Assembly: GCA_963169105.1 (NCBI GenBank)
Contig: OY720634.1
Location: 114,674,430-114,738,429, forward strand
DNA from: Ceriagrion tenellum
Lineage: Eukaryota; Arthropoda; Insecta; Odonata; Coenagrionidae
Reading direction: 5' to 3'
DNA: 64,000 nucleotides
Part shown: one piece after another, positions 35,101 to 49,480 of the stretch
How positions within the stretch are numbered: position 1 is the first letter of the stretch
Layout: the number at the start of each line of letters is the position of its first letter
Notes under the pieces: generated by a model
Told to the model about the DNA's origin: nothing
What the model saw: only the letters and a program-made list of their open reading frames with translations
Database searches by the model: none
Translations under genes and position numbers: made by a program

Positions 35101-36290
35101 TTGCATTTTAATGCGCCAGGATTCCATTCTCGTTCACTTTAGTTCTTCTCACTAAATTTTTATATATGACCGAAACATTTCTTTTGGAGTGCCAGACAAA
35201 CATGCATCATAATTCAATGAACACAGCTATATATTTTGCATAGGTTTATTTTTCAAGGACTAAGGTAACAATTTAGGCTGTAAATTCATATACGATGAAA
35301 AGGAATATCATTTTACATCGAGTACATATAAAGCAGGTGGAACTTTTTGAGACGTTATCGTTGGAATTATATCACTTTATGCAATTTGATCATTAATGAG
35401 ATTTCTCAACAACATGTCAAACACCAAAAGCATGCAATAGTGACATGAGGTGTGAACGAGTATCACAAAACTTTTCTCAAGGCATTTCTGATAAAAATAA
35501 GACGGCTTATCTCCTTCATTCAATATGTGGCGTATTTTCAATTAAATTAGGTAGAAAAAAGTGCACAACAGTCCTAAACGCATTTTAAAATAGAAATACA
35601 TTGCCTTTGTTTAACAACTTGATGTCTCTATTTGTGGCTCAAGGTACAATTCCTACATGCAGGATCATAAATATTGATTCTTTCCTGAAACAAAACCGCC
35701 TTAGAATATTTATAGTAGAATTTAGCTGCAAATAATTCACATGAATAAAAGTAAAGAGCATATGATTCTCCAGCAATACATAACTTTTACGCTAAGTAAA
35801 GTAATTATAATATTTAATTTACCATTACGACAACAATCACTAATTGCAACGTTTAAGAAACTTCATCTCTAACAATCACGGAAGGGTAAATTAGCAAATA
35901 TAATATCAATGAATATCACAATGAACTTGTTTTGTACTACGATATCTAATAATAATTGAATTTAAACGAAGGACATGTATGTATAAGAAAGCAAACATGG
36001 TAGTATCATTATCATGATAATGAGTAATGATGGTTGTCTTTGTCCACCCCGTTAACATTTCTCTAGGCATAACCTTTCTCCACACCAAACACCTCGTCCG
36101 CTCTTCATTTTTACACTTTTCAGGACTTCCTACTTCCTTCACATTTTCCTCTCTTATTTCAAAACCTTATAAGTAAAAACCAATTCCCATACGCTGGAAA
36201 GCTTTGGATCGTTGAATTTGCTGTCAAGGCTTGGAAAAATAATCAAACAGCGAATATTTTCTGGTAATAATCTCTCAAAAAAATGGAGGA
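32101..36290. other. No gene recognised
   Basis: AT-rich DNA with short frames; a slightly GC-richer patch at 34,560-34,980 carries overlapping frames on both strands without a domain. No tRNA, element termini or second copies noted. Confidence 0.5.
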
Positions 36291-36294
36291 CACA

Positions 36295-36850
36295 TATCCT
36301 ACTAATATTATCAATGTGAAAGTTTCTATGTTTGCATATTTGGATGTTTGTTACTCAATCACGCAAAAACTACTGGACCGATTGAGCTGAAATTTGGCAT
36401 GTAGGTAGAAAATATATCTGTGGGTAAAATAGGCTATGTTAAAAAGCCCACAGGGTCCCCTAAGATCCCCCAATGGCCCCTCTGGAGGTCCATGCTAATC
36501 ATTGGGTTCGGTGCAGTGGCTTTATTTTTTGCTATTTAAAAGTACTTTCACTCAAGATAGAGGGCTGAAATATTTTTGATCGGATGGCTGAATAAATGAA
36601 AATTCTAATTCTTCCAATCGACTTTCTATTATGTTTCGTAATCGTGTGAAAGTCAAGTTTTCAGCAGAAAAATTTCACATTTTCTCTCAGATCAACAATA
36701 TCATATTTCCTTGGCAACCAGAGATTTAGATGGCTCTACCATTTACATATCATGTTTTTCCGCAGGCCCATGATAGCATGTAGAAAGAAAATCTGTAAAA
36801 GAAGGGCCCGCAGTCCCAAGGGCCCCATGATAGATTGCTTCGAGGGATAA
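36295..36850 (-). repeat. Dispersed repeat ending in a TATTAGTAGGA tail (copy 2)
   Basis: Read on the minus strand the order is: GGGCCC-type words (gggccccatgat complement near 36,820; gggggatcttaggggacc near 36,460), tgccaaatttcagctcaatc, gcgtgattgagtaacaaaca, then aatattagtaggat at 36,298-36,311. This parallels 12,430-12,910 block for block. The copy is inverted relative to that one. Confidence 0.65.
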
Positions 36851-39640
36851 TCGATTAATTCTATATATATTTACAACAAGTATACTCTACAACGTCTATT
36901 CTCAAAGTACCTCTCATAGGGGCACTAAATGTATATGAGAGATCATTAAGTAGTAAACGATACAAATTAAGTAATTAAATAGACTATGTACGCGATAAAA
37001 TGTGCAAGAATACTTACGCGCACCGAATAGTAAAGAAGGACATCCGTGAATGAAAATTGGCAATTTCTCTAAGAATCACCATAGATTTTTGATTCAGTAA
37101 CCAAAACCAATGACTATGGCTACCCTTTACGCCAAAGGCGCCGTCCTGGTGACGTAGGTTTCATAGGGTCAAATAGACATGGCTGCTGCTGCAAATGCTC
37201 CTTTTGACGTTGTCAACCGCTGGATTGTACCCCACTCTCCGATTCTGATAAAAATACCCAACGCACATATCACCGTTGAATAACGCAACTCAATTAGGTC
37301 ATTGAATACCAATATGTGTATGTACACCAGAGAAGCGATCAAGCCGTCATTCAATCAGAAGACGGCTCAAGAGAACCGGGGAACGAGGTGACAATCTATG
37401 AACCTGGGTGCTATTGAGTAGTAATGAGTCTGCTTGGCCCATTTTTTGGTTTTCCGTGCATGAAAGAGAACCAGCAGTCACTCATCTCTGCGTGCACCTG
37501 AAAAACGGTCAGCGTGTCTACTACAACGTACAAGATATGTTACGAACTCCTCAAATGACCTTGCTGACTGTATTCTTCAGGGTTTGTGGTTTTCTCATAA
37601 AATAAGTTCAATTTTTCTCACGCCCGTTGAATTTCAACGGGAACCTTCGGCTAGTAAGGAATAGACATAATTTAAAACCGATACGTTCTGTAAATAGTTT
37701 CGATATTGTCGGCAAGCAAATCTAAAGACGTTAACACCACTGTTAAAATTACTGCGAGCCAAAAGACACATGAGAGAGACTGATTTCATGCCTTTTCAAC
37801 ATAGCCGCATACTCTACACAGGGCACGTTTATAATTTATTACCTATAAAAAGCATCCGCAAAATAAAAGAGCGAACAACAGTAACCAAATCAAGCTTATC
37901 CCATCATATAAGAACCACAATTCACCTCAATACAAGGCATCACAAGGAAATAATCATTCAAGAGCATGTTCTGTTTATATAAATTGGCAAACTTAAAGTA
38001 AACGTAGCCCCCGTAGCACTAGAAGAAACGCAATCGGAAGGGGACCACTCGACAGAGTAAAAATAATCCTCACCCAGTTTATCCTGAAGCTATTTGCAAG
38101 GAAGGAGCTACATTTGGAGAACTAGATATTAGGATTTTTCTCCTATCGATCTCTGGAAGTGGAGAAAAGGTAGGGGGAGAATACGAAGAAAATGCATTCG
38201 CGTTCGGTCATAACATTGGCTCTGGTCCCAAACGCGGGGCAAGCAGGATGTGAACCTAGTGCTCTCCGGCCAGTCGCCCACATTGGAATAGTATTGACGG
38301 GAACGAGAGAGAGAAAAGGAACTTTCATCTCCGGTTCAGGCGGAGGGAACAGAAAACGAAAATCCTTCCATTTGGAACGGAATTGCTTCCTTGAAGCGCG
38401 ATCGTTTATTAATATGGAGATGGATCGAAGTACACGAGAAATAGACTAGAACGACGGGAAACGAATCACCGTAAGGCTCGGTTAATGGACTGAATGGCCA
38501 GGAAATTAGATGGTAATTACTAGTCAAATATCAAACTTGAACATTAAACAAAATACCTTCTGATTTACGAGGTAATCTGAGTAGTGAATTTGCTCGATGC
38601 ATGGCTTGACAATAGGCTACGGCACTTTCACGAGAAATTAAAATGCATGTAGCCAGATATTTCAAAAAGCATATACATATTTAAAATTGGAAGAAATTGA
38701 CGTTACATGAGATCATGCACTTATAATCGAATATTAAAGTATATAAATTGACGAACATTTGCTAATTTCATAGTACAAGAGCAAATCTTGGGAAAAATTG
38801 ATAAATACACAGAAGGTTACAGGAAATTAATAGAGGCAAATCCTTGAATCGATTTCACAAAGTTTCGGACGTTAAATTCATCAAACTTCCTCTTGCCTTG
38901 ATACTTTACAGAAACATACATTTTATTTTCTGTGCAGGATATTCCACGGCTGATTATTTCACCAGAATTAAAACACTGTTTTCGCTTCTGTTTAATGATG
39001 ATGATCACCGTTACACAAATCCCATTCTTTAGCATTTACCAGAACCTCATAACCTTATATAAAAAATTAAACTGATCGACTAGAGGGGAAAATGTTATCA
39101 AGTTAAGCTGTTTTTTCTACACCGATACATTCTCCATATTTTTAGTTTCTTTAGCTAAATTTCGCCACGAAGTTTTTTGATGGGTCCACATAATCCCATT
39201 AATCACGACATGATAGCAAAAAAGCAAGTAGCATCTGCCTTGGCCAATTTCCGCCTCTACAGTTCAAATTAATTCAATTAAGCCAAAAATTAAAGTGGCG
39301 AGGGGAGTAAAATACCATTAGGTAATTAGGAAACGCCGCTGGGTAGGATTAAGATATCGATAATGCAGATGCGGACACATTCTAAGTCCATCCAAGACAC
39401 GTTGAAAAAAATTTTCTCCAGCTGTGCGGATTAATAATGTACTGTAAATTTCTTTATCACAACATAACCTAGAAGAAAAAGGAGAATAAAAGCATCTTTG
39501 TGGCATTTCATTTTTACCCCAGGCAGCTGTTTTCTTCGTAATGATGCCCACCAGCCACGGATTCTAAGGTCAAGTGTGACGAAAACGCCAGCACAACAGC
39601 ACCCATATTAGGTTAAGTAAAGCGATTCAGAGGTTAAGGA
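36851..39640. other. No gene recognised
   Basis: AT-rich DNA with short chance frames. A GC-richer patch at 38,150-38,480 has opposed open frames without a domain. Confidence 0.5.
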
Positions 39641-40020
39641 AATTTTAACGACAGCAATCAAGAAAAAAGGGGATTCTGGAATGCACAGCAAGGAGGATAG
39701 GGTGGAGCTTCTTGGAAAATAAATGCTGCCGGGAAAAAAAGAGCATCTGGCGACGATGTTCTCGTATTTAAAGGAACAAATGCTGAAGTAAAATGAAGAG
39801 AACAGGGGTGAAAAAGATAGAAGAAGGGAACAAGCACGAGCATGCAAAAAGAAAAAGAAAGAAAGGCAGAAAAGTGTACGGTTAAAATCGAGGCAACCAG
39901 GCAAGGAAGGCGAGTGGAGTATGAGGGAGAAAGAGAGAGAAACCCGAAGAAAATCTAAGCTCAGGGAAAGAAAGGAAGTCGGAGAGAAATTCGAAGAAAA
40001 GACGTGAGAGAGAAATTTAA
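39641..40020. other. Purine-rich island
   Basis: G/A-rich plus strand with gagaaagagagagaaa-type runs near 39,925. Minus-strand frames (39,608-39,904) are Ser/Phe/Leu-rich from composition. Confidence 0.45.
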
Positions 40021-40344
40021 TGAAACTGAAACTTTAATTTAATAAAATAGAAACTACTGAAAGTGGGGAACAAAACTAAGAAGGGCTATGGACCAAAGCT
40101 AAAAGTATAATAAATATACATCAAACTTTCACTGTCATGCAATATGTTGCCTTTTCCTTCCACTACACCAAATAACACATATTTTTAACAAATATACACA
40201 CTTTAAATAAATATGTACGCTGATACGATCACCAAAATGAAGTAAGCTTATAAATAAAGAACATAACCATAGTGACGCACTGAACCACCAAAATAGAATA
40301 TCAGCATTCATGATGGATAAAATAGTGCGAAAAGAGAAAAATCA

Positions 40345-40395
40345 TACTCCTTGACCGTTACTCGAGCCCGGATCCCTCGAATTATGCATTTCGGG
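40345..40395 (-). repeat. tRNA-like SINE head fragment
   Basis: On the plus strand ttgaccgttactcgagcccg and gatccctcga (40,351-40,380) match ttgaccgggactcgaaccc and gatccctcga at 63,574-63,603 closely. Read on the minus strand this is a T-arm/B-box of a tRNA-derived head. No A box is recognisable here, so it is a fragment. Confidence 0.5.
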
Positions 40396-40399
40396 AGAC

Positions 40400-43300
40400 T
40401 CCGTAAAGTTAAATCCGTGGCTAGTCCCAGTAGAATCAAAAGCAACGAATAAAATAGTTTGTAATGTTTCACAGATTTATCTAAATGGCACGAAGCCACA
40501 GAGTGGTGATTATTCCAAAGAGCGGTGGACACAAATTCTACCATCTCGACTCTTAGCTCATACACAGCAACCTATCCTATTGATTCCATTTTGGAATCAC
40601 CAGCTATCTTAGATCCTATTGGCTTGGTAACGAAACGAATGGCTCCATATCTTATCGTGCTTCGTAGCTCACTTCCTGGCAACATATTTTTTTTTCTCTC
40701 TATACTTATTATATCGCTATTCAAAAAAAGTAAAAGAGCAATCTTTTCATTTACACCAAGATCAAGGGCATTAAAGGCTAACGATGCAACTGAAAAAAAT
40801 GATGGGTATATGCGGTATATAAAAGTAAAATATTCGCTGAAATACCAAATAGGATAAATTTCAAAAACTATATCAATGGGTTGCATAAAAACTGGCTTAA
40901 AAATATCAAGCAAGTACAAAAAATCTGGGAAAGATTACAATGAATTAGACCAAGAAGTACACTAAGTCACACGGATGATTGACACACGCAATCAATCAAA
41001 GCATTTCCGAATTAACGCAAAGGGATACATATAATACCGAATCCCAGCCAAATGCTATATTTACCCGGCTACGCCATACACCCTCTTAATTCAAAGCTTA
41101 TCAAAGCTATCCGTCAAACGTAAGGAAAACATACGAAATGATATGAATTGCAATAGAGATGGTTTTTCTCTAAATTCCGCAATTCCTAGGCCTATGAACC
41201 AAACACAACAGCATTACACCGGAAAATATAGCAAAAGGATACTGAGATCAGTAGATGTGAAAAAAATTCATTAAATACGGTGATTTGAAAAGTTACTACG
41301 ATGATGAACAATATTACCCCTGAAATGGCCATTTGGATCATCACTCCAAACTATATGACTTGTAGAAAAAGTTCAAAACAAGACTTTTAGCAAACTCCTT
41401 ACTGATATGAAAGTTTAAGCCTGATTACAGAAGGGAATAGTTCAACTTTTATCCCCGAAAAGAAAGATCACAAAGGCCTCCTACAACTGGGATCATGAGA
41501 GTTAAATTAAGTAGTACGAAAAATACACTCAGTGACCTAATAAAAGAAATAAGGCTTATTTCCCTTCCTAAAATAAAAACCACGAGAACGAGCAGGACTA
41601 AGGGAAAGCATAACAGTAAGATGCTGGGAATAATTAAATAAAATTATTAGGGTAGGAGTAAAAGGTTATCAAGAGATAATTTTAGGAATCACTATTAAGA
41701 ATATCAGGTACTGAATTTTATATAAATGGATAACGACATATCGGACAAGAGGTCATTTCCTAAGAAACCAACTGTATTTAAGTCCGAAATCTCGAGGAAA
41801 CTGGAAAAGCCACGATATTACTAATGAGGTTTCCCCGGCGGAATCACGCATTGTATCCCCAAAGATGAAACTTCTTAGCAGATTTTTATATTGTTTCCCA
41901 GGAGAGAGCTTCGCATATACCAGTAAGTATATATTGTATCACTTTTCTACCGAAAAAAAAACGATTTTATCAGAGGAACAACACGTGGCCTCCGAAAAAA
42001 GACAATTGAACTAAGTCATTTACATCTTTTTTTAAAATCGATTCACTCAAAATTGTGGTTCCCTTACCATTCAGCAAATTGATTATGCGGTAATTTTTAT
42101 TCTATTACCTTCCAAGTCCTTTCAAGTCTACGGCCAAGTTAAATAACAAAGTATTAAAACTGAAACGGAACAGTTATTAAAGAATTTCCCTCAAGACTAA
42201 TAATTTATTAAAAAAGGTTTAATATCCAAAACTATTCGGACAAAGGATATGAAATTTACATCCGTTTACGGCTGGAAATAAAATTTCCAACCAATGACAA
42301 AATGATAGCCAGGGTCATTCCGCCACAGCATAATCTAATAAAATCACACATTGAAACCGCTATAGGGGCAAAATGTTTATTATTTGAGCTTAGAATACTC
42401 TCACCTTACGGAACATATTAAATCACCAGAATAACTGGAATAGAATTCCTTTTGAATCCAAACTCTTTATTTTCATCAGGCCGGGAGTAACGTGATTCAT
42501 CCGGAAAATAGAGGCAGGAAAATGTGGTTCTTCGAAATTTTCAGCGAGATGCAGTGAGCACCCAGGTTAGATTCAATTTTTTCTGAGGGACAAGATAAAA
42601 AAAACCACAATAAATTTACCTCATCACCACAGTATAAATTTTTACACTTTTTAACGTCTAGCATGTATTCAAGTCTCTATCTCTCCTTCTAATAATAAGC
42701 GTAAAACAAGTCAGGTCTTCTCACTTCATCCTTGACTTTTTCCAGCCGTCAGTGCACCCATAGAAACGTTTAAGATTTTATTATGTTTGCTAATTAGTCT
42801 CTTTTCCCAAGTGCATTATCTTAATCCAGTATTTTCCCACAAAAACTTAAAATTTCTATTCTCATTACTCAAAAATGTACTTTACCGTAGGGATTTAACG
42901 CACTGGCCTAATACCGCCAGGATAATTCCTCTACTTTCCGTTTACACCGGCTTGCGGTTTCTTCGACGCAAACTTTTCACCTATTATAAGCGTCACAAGA
43001 ATAATGAGCACGGCGCTCTTGAATACCTACCCACAGAATACCCCTTCCGATCCCATTCCTCAATACCCTTACCGGCAGCAGCACTTGAGCGCAATTTACT
43101 GGTTTCCTTCACCCTACCCACTTCCAATGGGTATACACTCCCTTGAACCTTTGAATTTACGTCTAGCTCCATACCTATGATTTTAATGATAACCGAATAC
43201 CTTCTTAACGTAGAAGTCTCTTTCCGAACAGAACTCTCAATTCCAATTCATTAAAATCCTATAACTAAAACGAGTAATGAATTTATGAAAGAACGGAGGA

Positions 43301-45935
43301 GTGATCCAAGTTGCACCTAAAATAGAGATGGAGTAAAAATTCAGAGGCGCATGAACTCTTTTAAGGCGATGGGTAGGGCGGGTAGATGGCTAGCAGAGAA
43401 AGTGCAGAGGGAAGAGATTTGAATGTCGCAGTAAATCATAGCAAGGGTCACCATGCCTGGTAATTTTAGCACTCGTTTAGATCTGCTTCCCTCGAAAAGA
43501 AGACCTAAAATTTACCAATTACGATTTTCAACCATATTAGTGGTTAGACTAACACTGCATTGTAATACACAAACATGTTAAAATACACGCATGCATGCAT
43601 GTAATAGAGAGGTTTAAGTGTCATCAAAATTAATACTACAAAAATACTTATAATTTAATGATACATATCTGCACGGACTTGGTCTTTGTATACACCATTA
43701 ATTAGATACAAAAATAAGTAAAATTGTATCCCACACACTTGCTTAGTAGCCGTGGCGCACACCTTTCATTGCTGAATCCCACCATGGCATTGCACATTGA
43801 GATGTTTAATTAAAGAAACATCACCGACTATTTTTAATAATACTTCCGATTAACTACTGGATGTTTCACAAGAAATGAGACTTCCATTTGGAAATTTCGT
43901 CTTATCCAGCACACTAATGATACTGTGCGAGGCATCTCATTCTTGAAATGTTTGTTACCTCACTGACTGTGTGTGAAACCGTTTAGGCTTCATTTACATC
44001 TTAAGTAATGTTCTAGAACACTAAACTGCCTAGTGAGTGTTCAGGCTAACAAAGAGAGATCCTTGCCAAGCCAAGAAGTAGAGAACAATTAAAAGTAATC
44101 ATAGGTATTTTCTATATCCCGATTAATCACCAATAAGTCAGTTTTTTGCGTTAATAGTGTCAGTAATGTAGTTGAAATTACAGTATTTTCATTTATGCTG
44201 AAAAAACTACCCATAGGCGTGATACATCCTCCTTTTAGACTGTATTTCCATTAATTGTACACAAAAACTATACAACAATGTAAGGAAATTAACATAAAAA
44301 TATACCCACGGAAACGCTTTCTTCTCAACGGAAATCTATGACTCCAAGTTCTGTCCTTACTTCTGTCCAAGAAATGGTTCGATGCATTAACTTCATGTTC
44401 ATCAGAAGCGTAAAAAGTGACATGTAAACATAGTGACCAACGCATACATGAGTATTGTAAGAATATAGTTCTCTACTTGCAATTATTTCCATAGACACAC
44501 ATGCACCTACCGGAGGAATCTAGAACTGGTAGACTCCAGTACGTGGTAAGGGCAAGGGAATATACAAATGACACTCATAGGCTGCCTGTCCGTTTCCACG
44601 GGCCAGGGTCAGCCAATTCAAGAATTCTATTTCCGAGACTGATTTTCATTTTTCCGAATACATATTCCTAACACATATTATTCGAATCATTGATTCAGCC
44701 CCAAGAAAATTCGTTTTAGTTTATATTTAAATTTTCCATCCAAATTTTTGGTGCCTATGGTTTGAAAACATAGTAAAAAACTTTCCGAGATATGAGATAA
44801 ATTATGCTCTTGGTCACAAGGTTGAAGGAATGGTCAATGCATTTATTAAGTGAAAGTTAATCAAAGATAATACGAAGAGATATTAGCCTTGATTTTCAAT
44901 TAAATATTTAGACGGAAGCCATAGCGGGACGTCATTTTTGACGGATTATGGCAGTTTAATTATAAAAACCAATATACGATTGGGGAAAATGGTGATGCTA
45001 AATATTAAGCAAACGGCTGACCCGGTGTAGTTGGTTTTGATAACATATTTTTCGTACGGCATCACATTTATTTAGAATATCCCCGATTTTCCATTTTCGA
45101 CCCAGATATTTTGTAAATAGAAGAAAACACGCACGCTACGCAACTAACAAGACTAATATTAACCTTTGTTGACGGAAGTGACTAAAAATTTACCGTCATT
45201 AACACTGCACATTAGAGATGTTTCTAGTTTGTAAAGATTAGTTACGGCCACAGGATATTCGATTTTAAAAAGTGACATAACCTTCTCATAAGCTCATCTC
45301 TTGTAATTTTACTCCTCGCCATCATAGAGAAAATATGCAAGGAATTTTAAAAACTTGTTTGCAATAGTTAGCCAAAATGAAATAATCCAGCCAAAATTGC
45401 AATTCCCTTAATGCGAAAAGGACGCCTGTTATATACATTTTTTTGTGAGGTATACAGTCAAATACGAATTTGAATAGTTGTCAATGGTCAGTATGTTATT
45501 TTTTTGCTGACAGCTTAGTCACTACACTTAAGTCTCTATGTTTTCCTGTCAATTTTTATTTATACTCGAGGGAACTGAAAATTTGTGGAAAAGTAAAAGC
45601 TACAATTTGAAAAAGTCAAAATCTTACACTCCAAGCAGAACGACACCAATGGGTAAAGTTTCAATTAGTGTTTTGATTGTCTCAAAATCACTCCTTCCGA
45701 AATCACTCCTTCTTGTTCGCAAGTTGTAACGTCAAACCGTCCATTTATCCAGAACATATAACCACTATTTCCACAATCTCTAAGTTCCGAAAGTAATATC
45801 AATTTGGCGTACTTGCAACCAGAAGGTCTCCTGACGGATACATAAAAAACATGGAACTGCGAATCAATGGTATGAGGAAAGAGCCTACCAAAAGAACAAC
45901 TGATACACAATAAAGGTACTTGCTACTCCTTCAAG
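40400..45935. other. No gene recognised
   Basis: AT-rich. The plus frame at 42,787-43,146 (119 codons) and the opposed pair at 40,525-40,919 match nothing I know. A short catgcatgcatg palindromic run lies near 43,590. Confidence 0.5.
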
Positions 45936-46810
45936 GACTTGCTTCGGGGAAAAAAGCACCGTAAATACTCGCGGCAGGAAAACATGCAAAGTAGCGGAGA
46001 GGGGAAAGAAAAGACACGAGCCCCCTTGTACACTAGCCTCTTCAGAACCTTTTCTTTTTCCCTCCACCCCTCCGCGCATAATCCCGACTTCTCGGACTGT
46101 CTCACTCTCTCGGATATTCACTCAACACACACACAGAGTATAAAAAAACTCTCATCGCAGCTGCCGCGAAGGAGAGGTGCTCCAAATACTACTAAGTGGC
46201 TGCTAATAGGCGTGGCAAACGAAGCAAACGCGGACGGAAGAGCCTTAGTCTAGAGAAAAAAAAGTGGGAAAAGCAGAGAGGGAGAGGAAGGAGGTAAGGT
46301 CGGCTGCGGTGAGAGAGTTGGAGGAGAATAGTGATTTTTTCCATTGCTCCTGGATGGAGGTATGCTCGGGCTGAAGGGAAATACAGAGGAGAGGGTTGCT
46401 CTTTATAGGGGCCGAGGGGAACCCGGGGATGGAGGGGATTTTAATAGTCCGATGGGCGAGGCCGCTCACACTCTCGCGAGGGGCCTCGCGAGAGTGCGAG
46501 GAGGTATAAGGAGCAAGCCACCGGAAGAGAAGGTAGCACTTCAAGGGATTTCGTTGGAGGTTGAAGGGGGTGGTAGAAAGAGAGAGAGATGAGAGAGTAC
46601 ACGTACGGCAAGGGTGGGAGGGATGCATCAAAAGGGAGAGACACAAGAGAAAGATGGAAGGGAACGAGGAGTAAGCCGGGGAGAGGCGAAAGAGAAGGGT
46701 AAAGGGCCAAATGCAAAAGGGAATGACACGAGCAAATTAATTAGCGAGCTCAGCATCGCAGACCCTCAAGAAACAGCGAAGATGCGAGGTAGGAATAGCG
46801 GATAAAAGCG
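45936..46810. other. Purine-rich, GC-richer island with a perfect hairpin
   Basis: The plus strand is C/T-rich at 46,020-46,110, then strongly G/A-rich from 46,250 to 46,720. A TATA-type word (gtataaaaaa, 46,139) sits between. Open frames on both strands and in several registers are low-complexity. A CpG-rich hairpin at 46,469-46,496 is described separately. A promoter or 5' exon is possible but unproven. Confidence 0.45.
46469..46496. repeat. Perfect 13-bp CpG hairpin
   Basis: cactctcgcgagg and cctcgcgagagtg are exact inverted repeats separated by two G residues. It lies in a GC-rich island and would form a very stable cruciform or RNA hairpin. Confidence 0.85.
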
Positions 46811-49135
46811 CGAGGTGTAGACTGACGCGGTTAAAGAAGCTTCTCTCATAACTTATAGGCAGTGTCAGTCAAGAAACCATTGTGTGATAAAAATTGTATG
46901 TAATTCTTTTAAGCACCCGAAAATAAATATACTATAGATACTGTTTAAGCCGAGACGAGTCTCATCACAGCCAGATAATTCTCATCAAATAAATATAATT
47001 CCGTCCCTCAGGTGTAATACACCAAGACGAAATCCCTACAACCATTCAAAACAACCCATAGCTAAAAGATGATATTATACAATTTATTCTGGCGGGGAGA
47101 TGGCAAAAAGCGTGAAATGCACTAAGTAAATCACTTCTGAAAATGAAAAAATCTCCAGAAAACTTGCTCGAGGACAAAAGCACATTTCTTGAGAAAAACT
47201 TAAATCGATACACAATAATTCTAGTCTAAAATCCTAAAAGAGGTTTTCCTCCCGGAAAATAAATGTCAGCAAATGGCGAATGTGCGGCAGTAGCGATGAT
47301 AAGGGACCCGGAAATTGTACTACCACTCAAGAAAATAATTTGCTAGTAAACTGATGAAACCACGATTTATTGAAAAAATAAGGAGAAATAGGGAAATAGC
47401 CTACATTAATGCCTTGCTTGTCCGAAATTATGGCGAGAGAAGCTTTAATACTTCATTAGTAAGGTTGATCTCTTTTAGCAGTATCTACTTTTTGAACAGT
47501 TTTTAAGCTTATGGCCACCCATTATCCATGGATGGATCCAGCATCCATGGATCCATCCATTCTTATCTACTTTTATCACAGTCGTCAGAGGGTAAAGGAG
47601 TATGCACACCAGAAATATCTCAATCATATTTGACACTATTTCATACTATTTCAGTCGCCGTATACTCAGATATTGCTTACATAGTCGACAACCTTTTTCA
47701 CATACCCTTAAACCCCATTTTTTATGATTTAAGGAATGTAGTATCAAAAAACCCCAAGAATAAAATATCCATGTCTTAGATTAATTAGATTAAAATGAAG
47801 TGGAGTTCCTCAAGGGAGGACCTGAGGCACCTAGACCTATTGGTCCTTTGTGCTAACCACTTAGACTGTATCACCCAAAGAGTCCAATGGCCTTGCTGCT
47901 TGCATGTCCTCTACGGGGATACCCCTGACTTCCGCAGGTTCCAGAAAAGGAGACCCCTGGTGCCTGATTCTAGTCCTCATCAGAGCAGGACAATTATCCA
48001 GGTCTTGGAAAGACATTGCATCGTGGAGAACAAACTTGAAGAAAGTCATAAGCGGACTTGGGAAAAAAAATGATGCTGGTGACTCCACTGCTTCAACATT
48101 ATTAGTCTCAATTTACATTACCATATATCAACAGCCAAGATTATCATAATGTATTAGAGTTGCTTTTAAGATGCAAAAATGCACCTGCAAATCTCGGATT
48201 CAAAATAAATACTACAATGAGGAACCTAGGCGCTACAGGAGAGGAGTGGGGAGAGTAAAAATATTGCAGAACTTTGGATGAATTCGATAGCAATAAAGGT
48301 TTGCTGACCTGCATTCCTCAATATACAACAAAAACCATACGTTCTTACTATGAACAACTCTTTGAACCACAGATACTAAGTCATCCTTCTTTAAAACTCG
48401 TCTATTTTTATTTGTGTATTTAACTTAGCGCTAAATCTTTTGCTGATGAAATTACTAAGCTAAATTGAGAGTAACTCCTTTAACACTTCTACCATATGAC
48501 AAGAAATCGACTAGTTTGACCACTTTGCCTCTAATCAGAGTTCCACGTTCGATTTCACACGATGACTCCCGTAGCCCCACTGTAACATGCTAGGTGTAGA
48601 GTGTCTTTCGGAAAATAAAGGCGGGAAAGGAAAACGAAGTGCGAAGGTGGAAGAATAGGGTAATGGATATGATAGCTTGCACTCGCTGAAAAATTAGCAT
48701 TAGTTCACTCAGTTAAGCATAAAACAAGTCCGATCCTCTCTAATTTGGCCAAAAAAATTACACCACGTAGGGGGAGTTTGGCAAACATTTTTACATCAAA
48801 CCAACGCCAAAACTTGATAAAACTTACCGATTAAGTCACATGTGTTATACAAACAATCTGAACTGGCTTGCATAAGAGTAAGACCCCAACTAACGCTACC
48901 TACCTTCGAATCAATAGTACGACCAATAAGTATTGCAAGATAAAAATGGTTATTACAGCTTTCGCAAAGCTTAAAACTAAATATAGATTGAGCCACGCTT
49001 CTCATACATGCGAGATTCAATCTTCAACCTTCGTAAAGAAAGTCAATTACGAAGATGAATTAGTATGGAAGATTATGAGGAATAAAATTTTGGAGAATCA
49101 GATTTCAGGGAAACTTGCAGAAGTCGAATCAAGGT
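46811..49135. other. No gene recognised; one short palindrome
   Basis: AT-rich. At 47,528-47,560 atggatggatcca and tggatccatccat form a perfect 13-bp inverted pair around 7 bases. Overlapping frames at 47,795-48,149 on both strands match nothing I know. Confidence 0.5.
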
Positions 49136-49139
49136 TCAG

Positions 49140-49480
49140 GTGAGGCTGAAAATTAGAAGCTGCCAAGGGGAGGAATGGGAGGGTGAAGCGAGCGTGCGAG
49201 AACAAGTGCTTTGTTTGAGATGGATTTCGCGGGTCGTTGGGTGGCAATGAGGAAAGGACGAATAAGGGGAAGGAATGAGACGAATATAGATCCAGGAGCG
49301 ACTTAAAGCAACGGAAGGAAGAACATGAGCATAAGAGAGCGAGAATAGTGCAAGGGGGGAAGGTTTATCGAGGAAAGAATTTAAGAAAAAGTTCAGGAAA
49401 AAAAAGGAAACCCCACAGCAAGAAAAGGGAGGACAAAGCGGAAGGAGAAATACCAAGAAGGATTTACGCTTAAGGCAAAA
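49140..49480. other. Purine-rich island
   Basis: Strongly G/A-rich plus strand with few pyrimidines after 49,290. The 129-codon minus frame (49,136-49,525) is Ser/Phe/Leu/Pro-rich from composition. Confidence 0.45.

Noticed and set aside
43585..43605. catgcatgcatg palindromic run
   Set aside because: Simple alternating repeat; no flanking structure or second copy.
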